Below, piece by piece: positions 23,506 to 38,439 of a DNA stretch of 64,000 nt. The position numbers and the translations under genes were made by a program. Source of the stretch: Aplectana chamaeleonis (lineage: Eukaryota; Nematoda; Chromadorea; Rhabditida; Cosmocercidae). The notes below the pieces were generated by a model. That model saw only the letters and a program-made list of their open reading frames with translations, ran no database searches and was not told the DNA's origin. The first letter of the stretch is position 1, and each line of letters begins with the position of its first letter. The stretch is taken from NCBI GenBank assembly GCA_029168955.1, contig JAPDOI010001707.1, positions 1 through 64,000 on the forward strand, given 5' to 3'.

Positions 23506-26500
23506 ATGACAGGAGATGCCGAGTCGGATTATGACGATCATGGTGTGTTCCTTTTTTTTCAACTTTCCTTATTCCTTCGTTGGTCTCTTATGATATTTTT
23601 TTTCAGATGAGAATGATTCTGGTAGAACCTCACCTCCCCCACAGGATCGTAGTTTCTATGGCATTTATGAACTGAAGGACGTGGGTTTCTCTTGAGTCAC
23701 CTTTGTTCTCAGTATTCTGACAGTCAGCCAACTCCCCCTAAAAATGCGGTGGTGCAGTCGCAGCCAGCATGCTAAGTATATGGTAGATTCGCGGGCCTTC
23801 TGCAGAGATCACCTGCCATTTATTGAGGAGTTACTGTTTTCTTTGTTTTAGGACGTTTTTCTTCTGTCCCTGTTTGTTTGCTATTGCTTAGAGTATTAGT
23901 AAGGGTGACTGTTGTGCGTGACCGATGAACGTTATTTTTGAGCTCTTTCGGGTCTTTTTCGTCTCAAAATTTGTTAGACGTTGAAGAAAGACCAAACGAA
24001 TGTCACGTAACTTTTTTTTGTTTAGATGAACAGCATCGAGGGGTGTTCATTCTCAAACATACCAAAAAACAGGGGAAACGACTAAAATCTGAGATTTCCA
24101 CATAATTGTGAAGTAGGCCCACCCTATATAACACCTGCCAAATATCCTCCGAATAGGCGAGGTATAGGGAGAAGCCCTTCTGGGGCTTCAACATCAAGAA
24201 GCCACTCTGGCACGTCCTTTTTACGCTCTTTTGAGCTCAACAGTGGCAAGATGAGCGATGGTTCCCGATAAATAGTAGAAGAGTTTATCAAACGAACAAA
24301 AATTTCGAATATTCGAATAAACGAATTTTTCGAAAATTTGACTTCCGAATAATCGAATTATTCGAATATTCGTTTATTCGTCCGAATATTCGTTGACATA
24401 CTCTAATAAATAGCCTCGTTCTTCCCTTCATTTTCGGCCTCTCTCTTTACTCAGGTCGGCTCGCATCTTCTTCTTCTCCTCCTCCTCCTCCTCCCTCCTC
24501 CGCCTCCTCCTCCTCCTCCTCTTCTTCCTCCTCTTCCTCTTTCTCTTCCTCTTCCTCCTCCCCCTCCTCCTCCTCTTCCTCTTCCTCTTCCTCCTCCTCC
24601 TCCTCCTCCTCCTCCTCCTCCTCCTCCTCCTCCTCCTCCTCTTCCTCTTCCTCCTCCTCTTCCTCTTCCTCCTCCTCTTCTTCTTCTTCTTCTTCTTCTT
24701 CCCTAATCTTCTTCTTCTTCCTCCTCCTCCTCTTCTTCTTCTTCTTCTCCTTCCTCTTCTTCTTCCTCTCCTTCTCCTTCTTCTTCTTCTTCCTCTTCTT
24801 CTTCTCCTCCTCCTCCTCTTCCTCTTCTTTCCTCTTCCTCCTCTTCTTCTTCTTCTTCTTCTTCTTCCTAATCTTCTTCTTCTTCCTCCTCCTTCTTCTT
24901 TCTTCTTCTTCTTCTTCTTCTTCTTCTTCTTCTTCTTCTTCTTCTTCTTCTTCATCCTCCTCTTCTTCTTCCTCCTCCTCCTCTTCTTCTTCTTCTTCTT
25001 CTTCTTCTTCTTCTTCTTCTTCTTCTTCTTCTTCTTCTTCTTCTTCTTCTTCTTCTTCTTCTTCTTCAGCGTTTTTCCGCTCCATAGCAGGGTCCGCCAT
25101 TCTGGTTCGTTGGCGCCATTTGGCTCAATCGTGCGCCTGATCGGGGTGTACGCCGGCAGCTTTCATGTCAGAGTGTTGAACCAACGCTGCTTCGGACGGC
25201 CTTTAGGCCATTTTCCTGGAACATCGAGATTGATAGCAACGCTGCAAACGGAATCGCTGCTAGCTCGAAGACTGTGGCCATCAGGGATGCACGGAATTTT
25301 TTTTGGAAACAGAAAACAGAAAGTCCGGTTTGACAGAAAACACAAAAAAAATTCCCAAAAATGGGAAGAAAACAGAAAAAATTAATCAAAAATTGATAAT
25401 CAGTGTTGAGCGAGCAGTATTTGGGATTTTTTACAGCATTAAATCTCTTACACCTTTTCCGTGATAAACGGTTCTTTTGCACAATATCCGAAAGCCAACA
25501 GTTGGCCAGAGAAAGAAGGTTAGACTTCCGATAGAGGCAGATTAAGAGTCCGAAATGTCCCTCTAATCTTCTTTTTTTCCTGAGAAAATAACACACGATT
25601 ACTTGATCTGAAGCTCAATATGCGCAAAGAGTACAAAGATTTAGTCAGAGCGAACTTGCCCTCTATTGTACATATTTTGACGATAACATTGAGATCATTG
25701 CTGGGTTGTTTACTGTACTGCTCCTCAATGCCCTAGAATCACGCGCGTACCGCGCGGGTGTGCCATGTGAGTATAAATGTTCTTGCGCGCCGCTCGCTCC
25801 AACATGGCTGGTTCGCTCGTTACTCTGCGACAGTTTCAACAGCTACATCAGGCCCCATCATCAATTTCATTGCGTTTCTTCTTCAAATTTCGTATTATCG
25901 TGTGCTGGAAGGAGTTAAAACGCGAACTAAGAATTTGCGTGAATGGCATAGTTGGACCAAAACTTTACCTCGCTCAACCAAAGCGGTGACACTAGAGTAT
26001 TCTGAGTTTCTGCCCACGTGTAGGAAGTATTCATACTCGAAAGCCGGGCTACTGAGGATACGAATAGCGGGCTCATTATTGTTATTGAGCAGTGTAAATG
26101 CTCATTATTGATATCAGACGATAAAAATTGGCTTTTCGCGTTATTACAGTACGGCAAACCTCCTAAGGGGTCTCATCAACGGTAAACCTCTGGGTAAGGG
26201 TGACTCTTCAAGATAAAGATGAAGGCTCGGATTCCTTAATCTCTTTTAGGATACGCAGTGCATACGACTTCTATTTAAAAGAGGCTTCAATGCTTTTCAG
26301 GCCTATACAGTGACATGCGACGGTCAGCCGACTTCCCAGCCAGATCCTTCATCTCCTTACATGAATCTAGTGCCAATGTGAGAACTCAATAGGGTTTGTA
26401 GATCAGATCTGGTTGACCCTGGGCGAGAATCGAACTCTTACGCGTCGTGCGAACAGCAGCGCCTCTTGCCACTACACCACCCCAGCTCGGGTAACCTTCA

Positions 26501-29500
26501 TAACGAGATGGACGAGTTTACCATAGGGACCTGCAGAGAAAGCGGGTAAGGTTTTCTAAACCCATGGGCTAACCGTCTATGAGTCCGGCCCCTTGTCTCT
26601 AGAGTACATTTGCCACAATTTGCAATCCGCGTTTTTTTCTGTTTTCTGCCGAATTTTGCCTATTTTTTACAGAAAACAGAAAAAATGACCAAAAATGGGC
26701 AGAAAACAGCAAACAGAAAATTCCGCACACCCCTGGTGGCCATACCATCAGACGAGATTCTCGCAGCTTGTCGTTGATTTCGGTGGGGCAAGCGGTTCGG
26801 TGGGGCAACACCGAACCGCTCTCGGATGTCATCATTCCGCACGCGATCCAGGCGCGTTTGGCCAGCCGTCCATCTCAACATCTTCGTTTCCATCACGCAG
26901 AGGCGGCGCACTGCCTCCTTCGTTGCAGGCCAGCATTCAGCACCGTAGAGCGCCACCGGTCGAATGACACTTCGGTAAACCTTCGACTTTAGATGATCGG
27001 GTATGCTCATGTCCCACATGACGCCCGTCGTGGAACGCCATTTCAACCACGCAGAGTTTACACGAGCAGTGATTTCTTGATTGAGGCTGCCATTAGATGA
27101 TATTGTCGATCCGAGGTACTTGAAAGCGTCAGCCCGTGGTAGCTGAATACCGTCTATCCTGATGGTCCCAGACTCTTTCGCATCAGTAGTCAAGTACTCG
27201 GTTTTCCGGGGCGACCGACACGACGTGAATGACGACGAGGGGGCACCGCTGTGTTCTGACGAGGCGATGTCACTGCGTCACTTCCTTCTTCTTCTTCTTC
27301 TGCAGCCTCAAAGTGGTTTTTGTCATAGGTTGAGGAACTGGGCGGCCTTCACAGGATTCGTCCAAAGGTCCATTGTTGTTAAGGAGGTAGGTCTCTTCGG
27401 GCACATGAACAAGTGCGCCGTGTCGTGTCCGGGAGCACCACAGTCCGGGCATGCGTCTGGTCGGCTGCTGTCGATCTTGTTGACGTAAGACATGAGCAGA
27501 ATAGAGTGACGACAGCGCAGCGATGCAAGAGCACATCTGGCTCGTCTGCCGAGTTGAGACTCGGACTCGCAAACCCGAGGCGGCACCGTTCCCAAGATAG
27601 GGTTCACAGCCGCCTTTGCTAGATATCCTCGAACAAATTGCGTGTGCTCCTCACGCAGAAGACGAAAGCCTTTCCATGTTGGAGTCGGCCCATCTCTGTA
27701 CATGAACTTTACGAGGAGCATCGGCGAACGGCGTCCTAATCGACCTCTCTCTTATGGGCTTCATGATTCTCTTTGACGGATGATTCGGCTGCCTCAGAAC
27801 ATTAATATACATCTGCTGTGCCTGGAGTTCACAATGCTCCTTGACCGGCAATATGCAGGCCTCCGCGTGAAGATGCTCCACTGGGGAGCTCCTTGCACAA
27901 CCGGTAGCAATTCTAAGCGCAGCATTCTGTACACGCTGCAGCTTATTCCAGGAGCTGTCAGACACCAGGTGCTGCCACACTGGTGCCGCATATTCCAGAG
28001 CCGGCTGAAGTATTGCTCTGTAGGTTCTCAATATAGTCTCTCGGCTGCTTCCCCATGATGTTCCTCCGAGAGCTCTCAAGATATTAAGTCTAGCCTTGAC
28101 GACTGTTTGTTTCTGTTCCGCGTTTTTGTGGAACTTCAGTGAGGATCAAGAATAAGGCCAAGCAGCTTGGGGAATTTTGCTGCTGGCAACAGGTCACCAT
28201 CCCATTTGACATCTGGATGGGCACTGTGTTCCTTGGTGTTCGTTGTGAACACTGAAACAGAGGATTTTGCGGCAGAGACTGTGAGCATCATTTTATCGAG
28301 GAAGAGCTTCAACTCGACGAGATAGGCGCTGATCTTGTTAGCGGCTATCTGCAGGTCACGATCCTGGCACATGATGGTGATGTCGTCGGCATACATATTC
28401 CAGCGAGCGGCAACCGACGCGACGACGATGATGTTCGAAAACATTTTTGTCACCGTGTCAAGGCCGACGCTCGGTGACCGCTCGCCAGTCGGTACAACTC
28501 TGCAGACCCCTTATGCTTCACCGTGGCGACGCGAGTTTTGTCGCTCGACTATGCGGAGGCCTTGAGTGTGTTGACTGCAATCGCACCACCGTCTTTTCCA
28601 GCGCGGTGGATTGTGCTGTCTAAGTTAACGATGTATTCTTTCACAAAGTTTCTGATTTGCCAGGTTCTTGGAAGAGGGTTAGCATCTACTGTTCGAAAAT
28701 GTATTGAGAAGGGCACAGGTCAGGCATATGCTGTAAAAATTGTGGATGTTTCAACGGAGAAGCAATCAGAGGTAGGCTCTATGTAGATTCCCCATCCAAT
28801 AATTCGAGGTTTTTAAGAATCGCGTAGGTGTCCTATGTGAGATTATGTGTTTTCGAATTTTCTTGTTGTTTCTCGACTTGGCTGTTGTAGGCCACCGCTA
28901 AATTTTACTGTAGAGGTCAGCTGTTATATAGAAGTGAAGACATTTTGGAAGTTGCGGGGACAGTATAGGATTCGGTTTGTGACCACTTTTCGAATGAGGA
29001 AACCGTTATCGGGGGTCGTTGTGGTCACCCATTATATCTCCGCTGAGGTCTACTACTTCGGGTTCCCCATCGTTGTCTCTACACCACACCAATTTTGGCT
29101 GGTTAACTCCATAGCGGCCTCAAGTGATATATCAAAATCAAGCTCGCCAAAGGCTATCTTCCAGCCATTGAAGGTCAACCTAATCAAAATCTGAAGAGTG
29201 ATAGCAAGATGTTGATTCTCAGGGTCAAGAGCTCCAACAATGACTAATATCGCGTTCGCACCGTGCACGGATTCTTTGATCCTGCTGTAAGTCATCGACG
29301 CCTCGCAACCTTACGGTAGCCCATAAGATGACAAGCTAGTAGTGCAAGTTTCTGCTGCACCAGAGAGGGTGGTGTAATGTCTTCCAATCGCAAGAGAGCT
29401 GGGAAACGGGGGATAAGTGGTAATTGGACGAGTGGGGGAAGAGCGACGCGCGTGATTGGGCGGAACACGGAGTTTGCCCGCCTATCTGGCGGTTGGAAAA

Positions 29501-32500
29501 CATCACGACCACCACCCTACCAAAGAGCACCATTGATGCCGAGGTGGATCCCAGAACGAACATGTAGGTGTGTAGAAAAGTAGGACCCGACATCGCGAAA
29601 CTGTGTTATCTATTAGGGTGATTGGACTCTGTGGTATTGGTTAAAATTGATAGAAAAGGAATGAAAAGATTATTGCAATCACTTATGCTTCTCAGTTTCA
29701 TGTGTTTCTCAAGAAAAAATGGAGACATTTTTTTTTCAGCACGAAGCACGTCGTCTTAGAGAGGAAACAGTTTCTGAAGTCCAAATTCTACGACAGCTTT
29801 CAGATCATCCTTCTATTAGTACGTTTTTTATACAGTTAATATTCCGACACTGTAAGATATGTTTTAGTCACTATTCATGACTTCTATACCACTCCATCAT
29901 TTCTGTTCGCGGTTTTCGAGATGGCACCGAAAGGAGAGTTATTCGATCAACTAAACAATACTGTGACAGTTTCAGAGAAGAAGGTCAGTTTGTCCTACTG
30001 TGAGATTATTTACTACAGAAATCTTGTTGGCTATTGTTTTGAGGCTCGCCGTCTAATGCGTCAGCTCTTTGACGGTGTGGCCTACATGCATAGCAGAAGA
30101 ATAGTTCATCGCGATCTGAAACTCGAAAATATTCTCTGCATTGATGAAGAAAGAATAGTGATATCAGACTTCGGTTTTGCTGTCAAGTTAGAAGAAAATC
30201 AACTGTTAAGGGGTAAGCGTCTTGGTTTTGTTTGCGTTTTCGTCAAACTGATAGTGTGGGGAATTTAGCTTTGTGGCTGCTGTGCAGTGGATCGTTCTGA
30301 CTTTTTCAGAGTTGTGTGGGACCCCAGGTTACCTGTCTCCAGAGATCTTGAGATGTCAGATGTACGAGGATGCACCCGGATATTCATTTCCTGTTGACGA
30401 ATGGGCTCTGGGAGTTATTATGTACACATTGCTGGCTGGTTACGCTCCTTTTTATCATCGAAGTTGAGTTTTTCCTTCAAATTTTAATCATTGCACATTT
30501 ATAACTTTGTATTGTTTTTGAAGTAATGATTCCTACTTTGAATGTAGGTCGTACCTTGTGGAAGAACTAGCCGAGGAAGTTGCTCAGTTTTTCTCATTTT
30601 CGTGTTTTCAGACAGTTGCTAATGATGCGAATGATTCAAGAGGGAAAATATGAATTTCGCGCGGAACAGTGGTCGACGATCACTCAGGAAGCGAAGGATG
30701 TGGTGAGCTCTTAGCCACTTTCAGCCATGTTCCATCTAAAATACGAGAGATTCGTTATGTTTGCTAGATATCCTCACTCTTTCATCAGGTTTCCTTATTT
30801 CTCATATCAGATATCTGGCTTACTTTGCGTCGAAGTAAAGAAGAGGCTAACTGCCAAGGAGTGTTTGGCGCTGCCGTGGATGAATCCAGCTCTCGAAGTG
30901 TATGCCAAACAAGATATGCGCAAACTGTTTAGACAGGTCAGATTTCGCGTTTTTATATAGGCTTTTATAGAAGCCTGAACATGTCTCCTATTTCCGATCG
31001 AATTTTACTCGGTTCCATCGTGTGCGTGTCTTACGTGGGAAAATCCTCGTTCCGCACACGCTGTTCAAGGGAAAACCAAACATAGGTCCGAAGTAGAGTG
31101 TAGGTCTCCGCCCGAGCAGTCGGGGCCATGGTGCGGAGTTAGCGCGGCTGGTGGGGAATCACCAAAATCCGCTGTGGGTATGGGTATCACAACAAAAGAC
31201 ACGTTTCGCTTGATCATGCTCCGAAAATTGGAGGTGGTTTGTGCTAGCAGATTCGGTTTTATCGAAATACCGCCATCGACCGTTATACTTTGGTGTGACC
31301 AAGCCCTCAGCTGTTGATTCCGCCCGGCTTCATATGTCAGATCAGGGCTATGCGTGAATCAGTTGGCCGTTACATCAGTTGCATAACTTTTCATTTTAGG
31401 TCATAATACTGGTGCGGTTCATGTGTCGCTTGCAGAAGTACAAATATCTTAAAACTGTTGTTGACCGAGAATCCCTTAGGAAGCGCCCATTCAGGGATCG
31501 CGACGTGAGTTTTCCCTGACTTTGTGTGCCGTTATCGTATTTGAAGATGTTTCATGCACGTTTCGCACAAACAGTCGCGCCATAGCGGAGAAAAGGATCA
31601 GCTGCTTTTTTTCAACTTTATTTTATTTTGCAGCGCCGACTTAAGACGCAGTCGTGACGGTTTCCCAAGCAATTTCCGACTTTGTCAGGCAATGGCTGAC
31701 GAATTGTTGAAAAATTCTATTATTCGTACATTAGGTCTAGGAGTAATTAAAAATCTCATTTGTGACTTCTCAGTTTCTCGCTTTAGCCTAACGCGCGGAA
31801 TTTCTGCCGGATTTGCATCTGATATTTGTGTGGTAAAGGGAGGTGCAGTAGGAGTTTTAAGCTGTGGATGGAGATTTGTATGGATCGAGTCATATGCGTG
31901 AAACATTCCCTGATTCTAAACTAGGGGTTGGAACCCTGATTGGGTGGAATTTCAACGTAGCTGCGTTGTTTTCAACCCCCCCCCCCCTGAAATCGGGTAC
32001 AGCTCCATTCTGCATGTTTTTGTGATCGTGACAGAGACTGTTATGATAATAATAATATATTAGTCAATCACAAATGATGAACAGAACGAAGGAAGTAATC
32101 AATATACATTCAGATTGACTTTGAAAGATCCTAAAAGCAAACTGAAGTTACCGCCTGTGAAAATAGTGGCTCTGTTTGGAAGATCTGATGTTTTGATACT
32201 CCAAGGAAATTACTGGCCATTGATTGAGGGAAAAGAAAAGAATAGTTATGGCTCAGACCCACAGCAGCCAGCAGTATGTGCGCGCTTAGCGGTTGGGTGT
32301 GAAGGGTTCAGCAAAACGAAAAAGGATAGCTTATTGTAAGAAATAATAGCATTAGATATATTTTTTTGTTTCTCCAAAAGCAAGAGCATTGGTTGACCTC
32401 CCTCGTTTACATTACTTCCGCCCAAAAAGGATATTCCAAAAAGGAGACTGTTGTTGCATAAGATGATGTCCTTCTCTTATTCTGGGATGATAACTCGTAT

Positions 32501-32655
32501 TAGCTTAGAATGAGGTTTTTTTACAGATTCGACATGAAGCGGAATCCGCTATGTTCTCTGTTTATGGCCACTGGGTTAATCGCGGCTTCTACTACTCCCG
32601 TGACATGCTGTTTGCTAATAAACCACGACCAAAGTATCAGAAAACAGAAGCCTAG
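23506..32655 (+). CDS. Phosphorylase kinase gamma (catalytic) subunit
   Basis: A Ser/Thr kinase that activates glycogen phosphorylase as the gamma subunit of the cytosolic, calmodulin-regulated phosphorylase kinase complex. Exons: 23506-23542, 23607-23680, 28664-28771, 29740-29818, 29868-29983, 30044-30212, 30310-30462, 30612-30702, 30811-30936, 31400-31504, 32527-32655; about 395 residues, normal for the family. Visible motifs: acidic start [12 protein letters not shown], then [19 protein letters not shown] (Gly loop), AVKIVDV (Lys), EVQILRQL (helix C Glu), [42 protein letters not shown] and [12 protein letters not shown]-terminal family tail follows ([24 protein letters not shown] near the stop). 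The CGTPGY loop with an acidic residue before it fits the constitutively active PhK lobe. Intron 2 (4983 bp) is full of nested transposons. The exon at 30462 does not join 30612 in frame with canonical sites (one base short). Confidence 0.9.
24240..24467. mobile_element. Partial TTAA-family MITE, doubly interrupted
   Basis: AGATGAGCGATGGTT at 24250 and then CTCGTTCTTCCCTTC at 24415 and TCGGCTCGCAT at 24456 match consecutive parts of the MITE at 46329-46815 (there at about 46541, 46569 and 46610). The homology is split by a 130-bp insertion (24276-24405) and ends abruptly where the GAA/TTC tail of an RTE element begins at 24468. Confidence 0.65.
24276..24405. mobile_element. 130-bp hAT-type MITE with 8-bp TSD
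   Basis: Flanked by the direct repeat ATAAATAG (24268-24275 and 24406-24413), the 8-bp target duplication typical of hAT transposition. Ends are TAGAAGAGT and ACTCTA. The interior is built from GAATATTCG/CGAATAA motifs and is strongly palindromic. The ends are imperfect inverted repeats. No coding capacity. Confidence 0.78.
24468..25067. repeat. 600-bp TTC/TCC polypyrimidine tract (expanded RTE tail)
   Basis: An almost pure pyrimidine strand of TTC and TCC triplets with few interruptions. It directly abuts the 3' end of the minus-strand RTE fragment, whose last recognisable codons (HPDQAHDRAKWRQ, then [10 protein letters not shown]) run straight into GAA repeats. The tract is therefore best read as the element's 3' simple-repeat tail that has since expanded. 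Long purine/pyrimidine mirror tracts can adopt triplex (H-DNA) structures. The poly-Glu/Lys/Arg frames are artefacts. Confidence 0.9.
25282..26735. mobile_element. 1454-bp non-autonomous hAT-type element
   Basis: Perfect 8-bp target duplication GTGGCCAT at 25274-25281 and 26736-26743. Terminal inverted repeats are CAGGGATGCACGGAATTTT (left) and the mirror of CAGGGGTGTGCGGAATTTT (right), with the CAGGG start common among hAT elements. Sub-terminal regions carry repeated AGAAAACAGAAAA and CCAAAAATGGG motifs in opposite orientations. No transposase-like frame is visible, so it depends on a partner elsewhere. It sits inside the RTE LINE. The interior includes a tRNA-like segment at 26418-26486. 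Confidence 0.88.
26418..26486 (-). repeat. tRNA-derived sequence inside the hAT element
   Basis: Minus strand: CTGGG...CCCAG closing ends, box-A-like TGGTGTAGTGGCAAGAGG, and a box-B-like GAGTTCGATTCTC with a 3-bp T-stem. The anticodon arm is imperfect (9-nt loop by my folding), so it is called a tRNA-derived relic rather than a gene. Confidence 0.45.
27286..28402 (-). pseudogene. LINE A copy, RT C-terminal half
   Basis: Minus strand from the 5' truncation at the palm box [19 protein letters not shown] (about 28402) through [53 protein letters not shown] and [14 protein letters not shown] to the terminal knuckle [17 protein letters not shown] (about 27420). It ends in a short GAA-repeat tail at 27286-27300. 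Frameshifts near 28100 and 27690 break it. Same family as 54587-55506 and, at the other end, 19244-21110. Confidence 0.85.
28440..28570. repeat. Dispersed repeat shared with 9950-10140
   Basis: GTGTCAAGGCCGA and CTTATGCTTCACCGTGGCGA, followed by TCGCTCGACTATGCGGAGGC, resemble 9970-9985 and 10057-10115 in the same order. The family is unknown and the borders uncertain. It lies directly before kinase exon 3. Confidence 0.4.
29366..29518. mobile_element. Foldback MITE, GGTGGTGG family copy 1
   Basis: AGGGTGGTGTAATGTCTTCCAA at the left is mirrored by TTGGAAAACATCACGACC and ACCACCCT at the right, so the ends pair over about 22 bp. A related copy lies at 58737-58887 with the same ends and similar interior. 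It sits in kinase intron 3. Confidence 0.65.
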
Positions 32656-33337
32656 ATCGAGCTACATTTTCTCGTCGCGTAATATCCTTCGGCTGTCAGT
32701 TACCTGGAGGCCATATCTAGTTAGGAAATTTTCTTCGGTGTAATGTAGGATCTTCGAGTGAAATATTTGTCGTTCTCTTAGGTTTTCTACGTTGTACTTT
32801 GTTTAGTCGTCTTGATTCGAAGCGGTTTACTGTAATTTCTAGCTGAGCTATATTACAGTTTGTGTCTGGTATTTCCGAAGTGCACTAATCTTCTCTCTCT
32901 ATGGACACTCTTCTGTGCTCGGTCTCGTTAATAATAGAGTTTAGAGTAATCTTTCCATATTTTTTAAGAGTAGTTATGAATGATGCCTAGCAACTTTTTT
33001 CTACATAGTAGCTCGTGAAAAAGAACTCACTAGCGTTCATGATGTAGTCAAGCAAACTGTTGGAGTTGGTTCGGTTTTGTGTTTAGTGTACATACGAATT
33101 CAGCTTATTACGCTAGACTTCGGTTATACGGATTCTAGGAGCTTAAAGCTTTGTTAGCAAGCGTCTGTCATGAATGAAAAAGATATGGTTCAGCACCACA
33201 GAATGTTATTTGCCAACCTCATGTTTAGTGAAAAGGACTCTACTTTTTGTAGGACATCTTCAAGAGGATTTACATGAGTAGGGTTGTGCAATAATTATTG
33301 GTGAAGTACTCAGCTGCATATAAACTTTGCGGGCAAA
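32656..33337. other. Kinase-XPD intergenic spacer
   Basis: 682 bp between the kinase stop codon and the XPD start codon, both on the + strand. No coding signal. An acceptor-like TACTTTTTGTAG ends at 33252, 85 bp before the XPD ATG, and could serve trans-splicing. Whether the pair is an operon cannot be shown from sequence alone. Confidence 0.4.
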
Positions 33338-37301
<3,964 letters not shown>

Positions 37302-37333
37302 GTGCATTTATGTCAATAACTTCACCTTTTAAG

Positions 37334-37550
37334 TTTGTACGAATGAAACAGTCCGCCCACGCGGTCGCGTTTCCTTTGTCAAGGTACTTCTCGGACTTGT
37401 AAATCGATTAGCAGGATTATCGGACAAGTAGAGAATAATGTCCCGGTCAGCTGTCTGCAGCCGTGGGAGGACTCGTCTTAAAAATGCCTCCGCGACGGTT
37501 ACTCGACACGCACGCCGAAGGCTTGGGCGGACAGTGTCATTCGGACAGAC
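37334..37550. mobile_element. TIR MITE, 217 bp
   Basis: GTACGAATGAAACAGTCCGC and then CCACGC at the left, mirrored by GGCTTGGGCGGACAGTGT and then CATTCGGAC at the right; ends of about 30 bp with four mismatches. No coding capacity. It starts 32 bp inside XPD intron 9. Confidence 0.72.
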
Positions 37551-38439
37551 CCTAAGATTGCAGCATTTAGGAAATTGTTCTAGTTCCCACGGGCCTGTAG
37601 GGAACGAAATGACAGACTTTTTGCGCTTCATTTCCACCATGCTGTCGCGCCCACCTAGCTGCGCAATAATACAAAATTCATCGCCATTATGTAACACAAG
37701 GTGGTTTTCTACGGTCGGCACGGTGCATCAGGTCATAGAAAACTTCAATGACCAACTGTTCGATGCACGCGTGTCGCGCGTGCCGCGCCTGCGGTGTGCA
37801 CAATTGAAGATGCTTGAGTTCCCGAATAGAAAACGCAGTAATACGCGAAAAAATCAGGACATAGCAGAGAACATAAGCATTACGCATTGTCTACGAATTC
37901 TCGATTGGGGCGAAATTAAGCATGAGATGGAGTAGTGCGTGTGTAAGTGATTCAAGTCATTTTCGCCAACTGCCGTGTAAGACCTGTTTTCCCATTTTTT
38001 TCCGGCAGCGGGACGTTCTGTCCCAAGGGCGGAGCCTGAGCGAGGTGTGAATTGCAGGGAGTCGACGACTCGGACTAATTACCGCACTTTACTCACTACT
38101 AGGGTCTGGAAATGTTGTACGAGACACTATTCAACTAAGGAAATACCATTTTGAGCAGATGAGGAAGTATATATAAAATTGTGATTAAAGGGACAACAGG
38201 CTCAATCTGAATAATATTCCGTGTTAGAGCGGAATTGGAGCGAAATTGAAATTCTAATATCAAAGTGATTCGTTCCCATATAAGATTTAGGTGAAGGAAT
38301 GTTCAGAAAAAAACCCAGCTTTGAAAATTTTTATCTTTTTCCGAAAATCTTTTTTTTATTGTAGAAGTGGGCACCTGAGTTTTTTGTGGTGCTCTAGCGT
38401 ATATGTATTGAAAAACTTTAAAAAAGTTTTTGTGTTCCG

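Larger units (their letters stand above)
25068..27215 (-). pseudogene. RTE-type LINE, RT C-terminal region, 5'-truncated
   Basis: Minus-strand pieces run in order. [52 protein letters not shown] and [20 protein letters not shown] lie at 27215-26850. [12 protein letters not shown] lies near 26765 after a frameshift. [19 protein letters not shown] lies near 25215, and the tail to KN near 25075. These are the thumb/connection segments after the RT catalytic domain of RTE-clade elements. The 1454-bp hAT-type element at 25282-26735 separates the DKLRESRL and INLDVPG blocks, which become contiguous when it is removed. The element ends in the long GAA tract and is truncated at its 5' side near 27215. 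Confidence 0.85.

Noticed and set aside
24428..25100. Poly-Glu/Lys/Arg proteins on the minus strand
   Set aside because: Pure translation of a TTC/TCC microsatellite.
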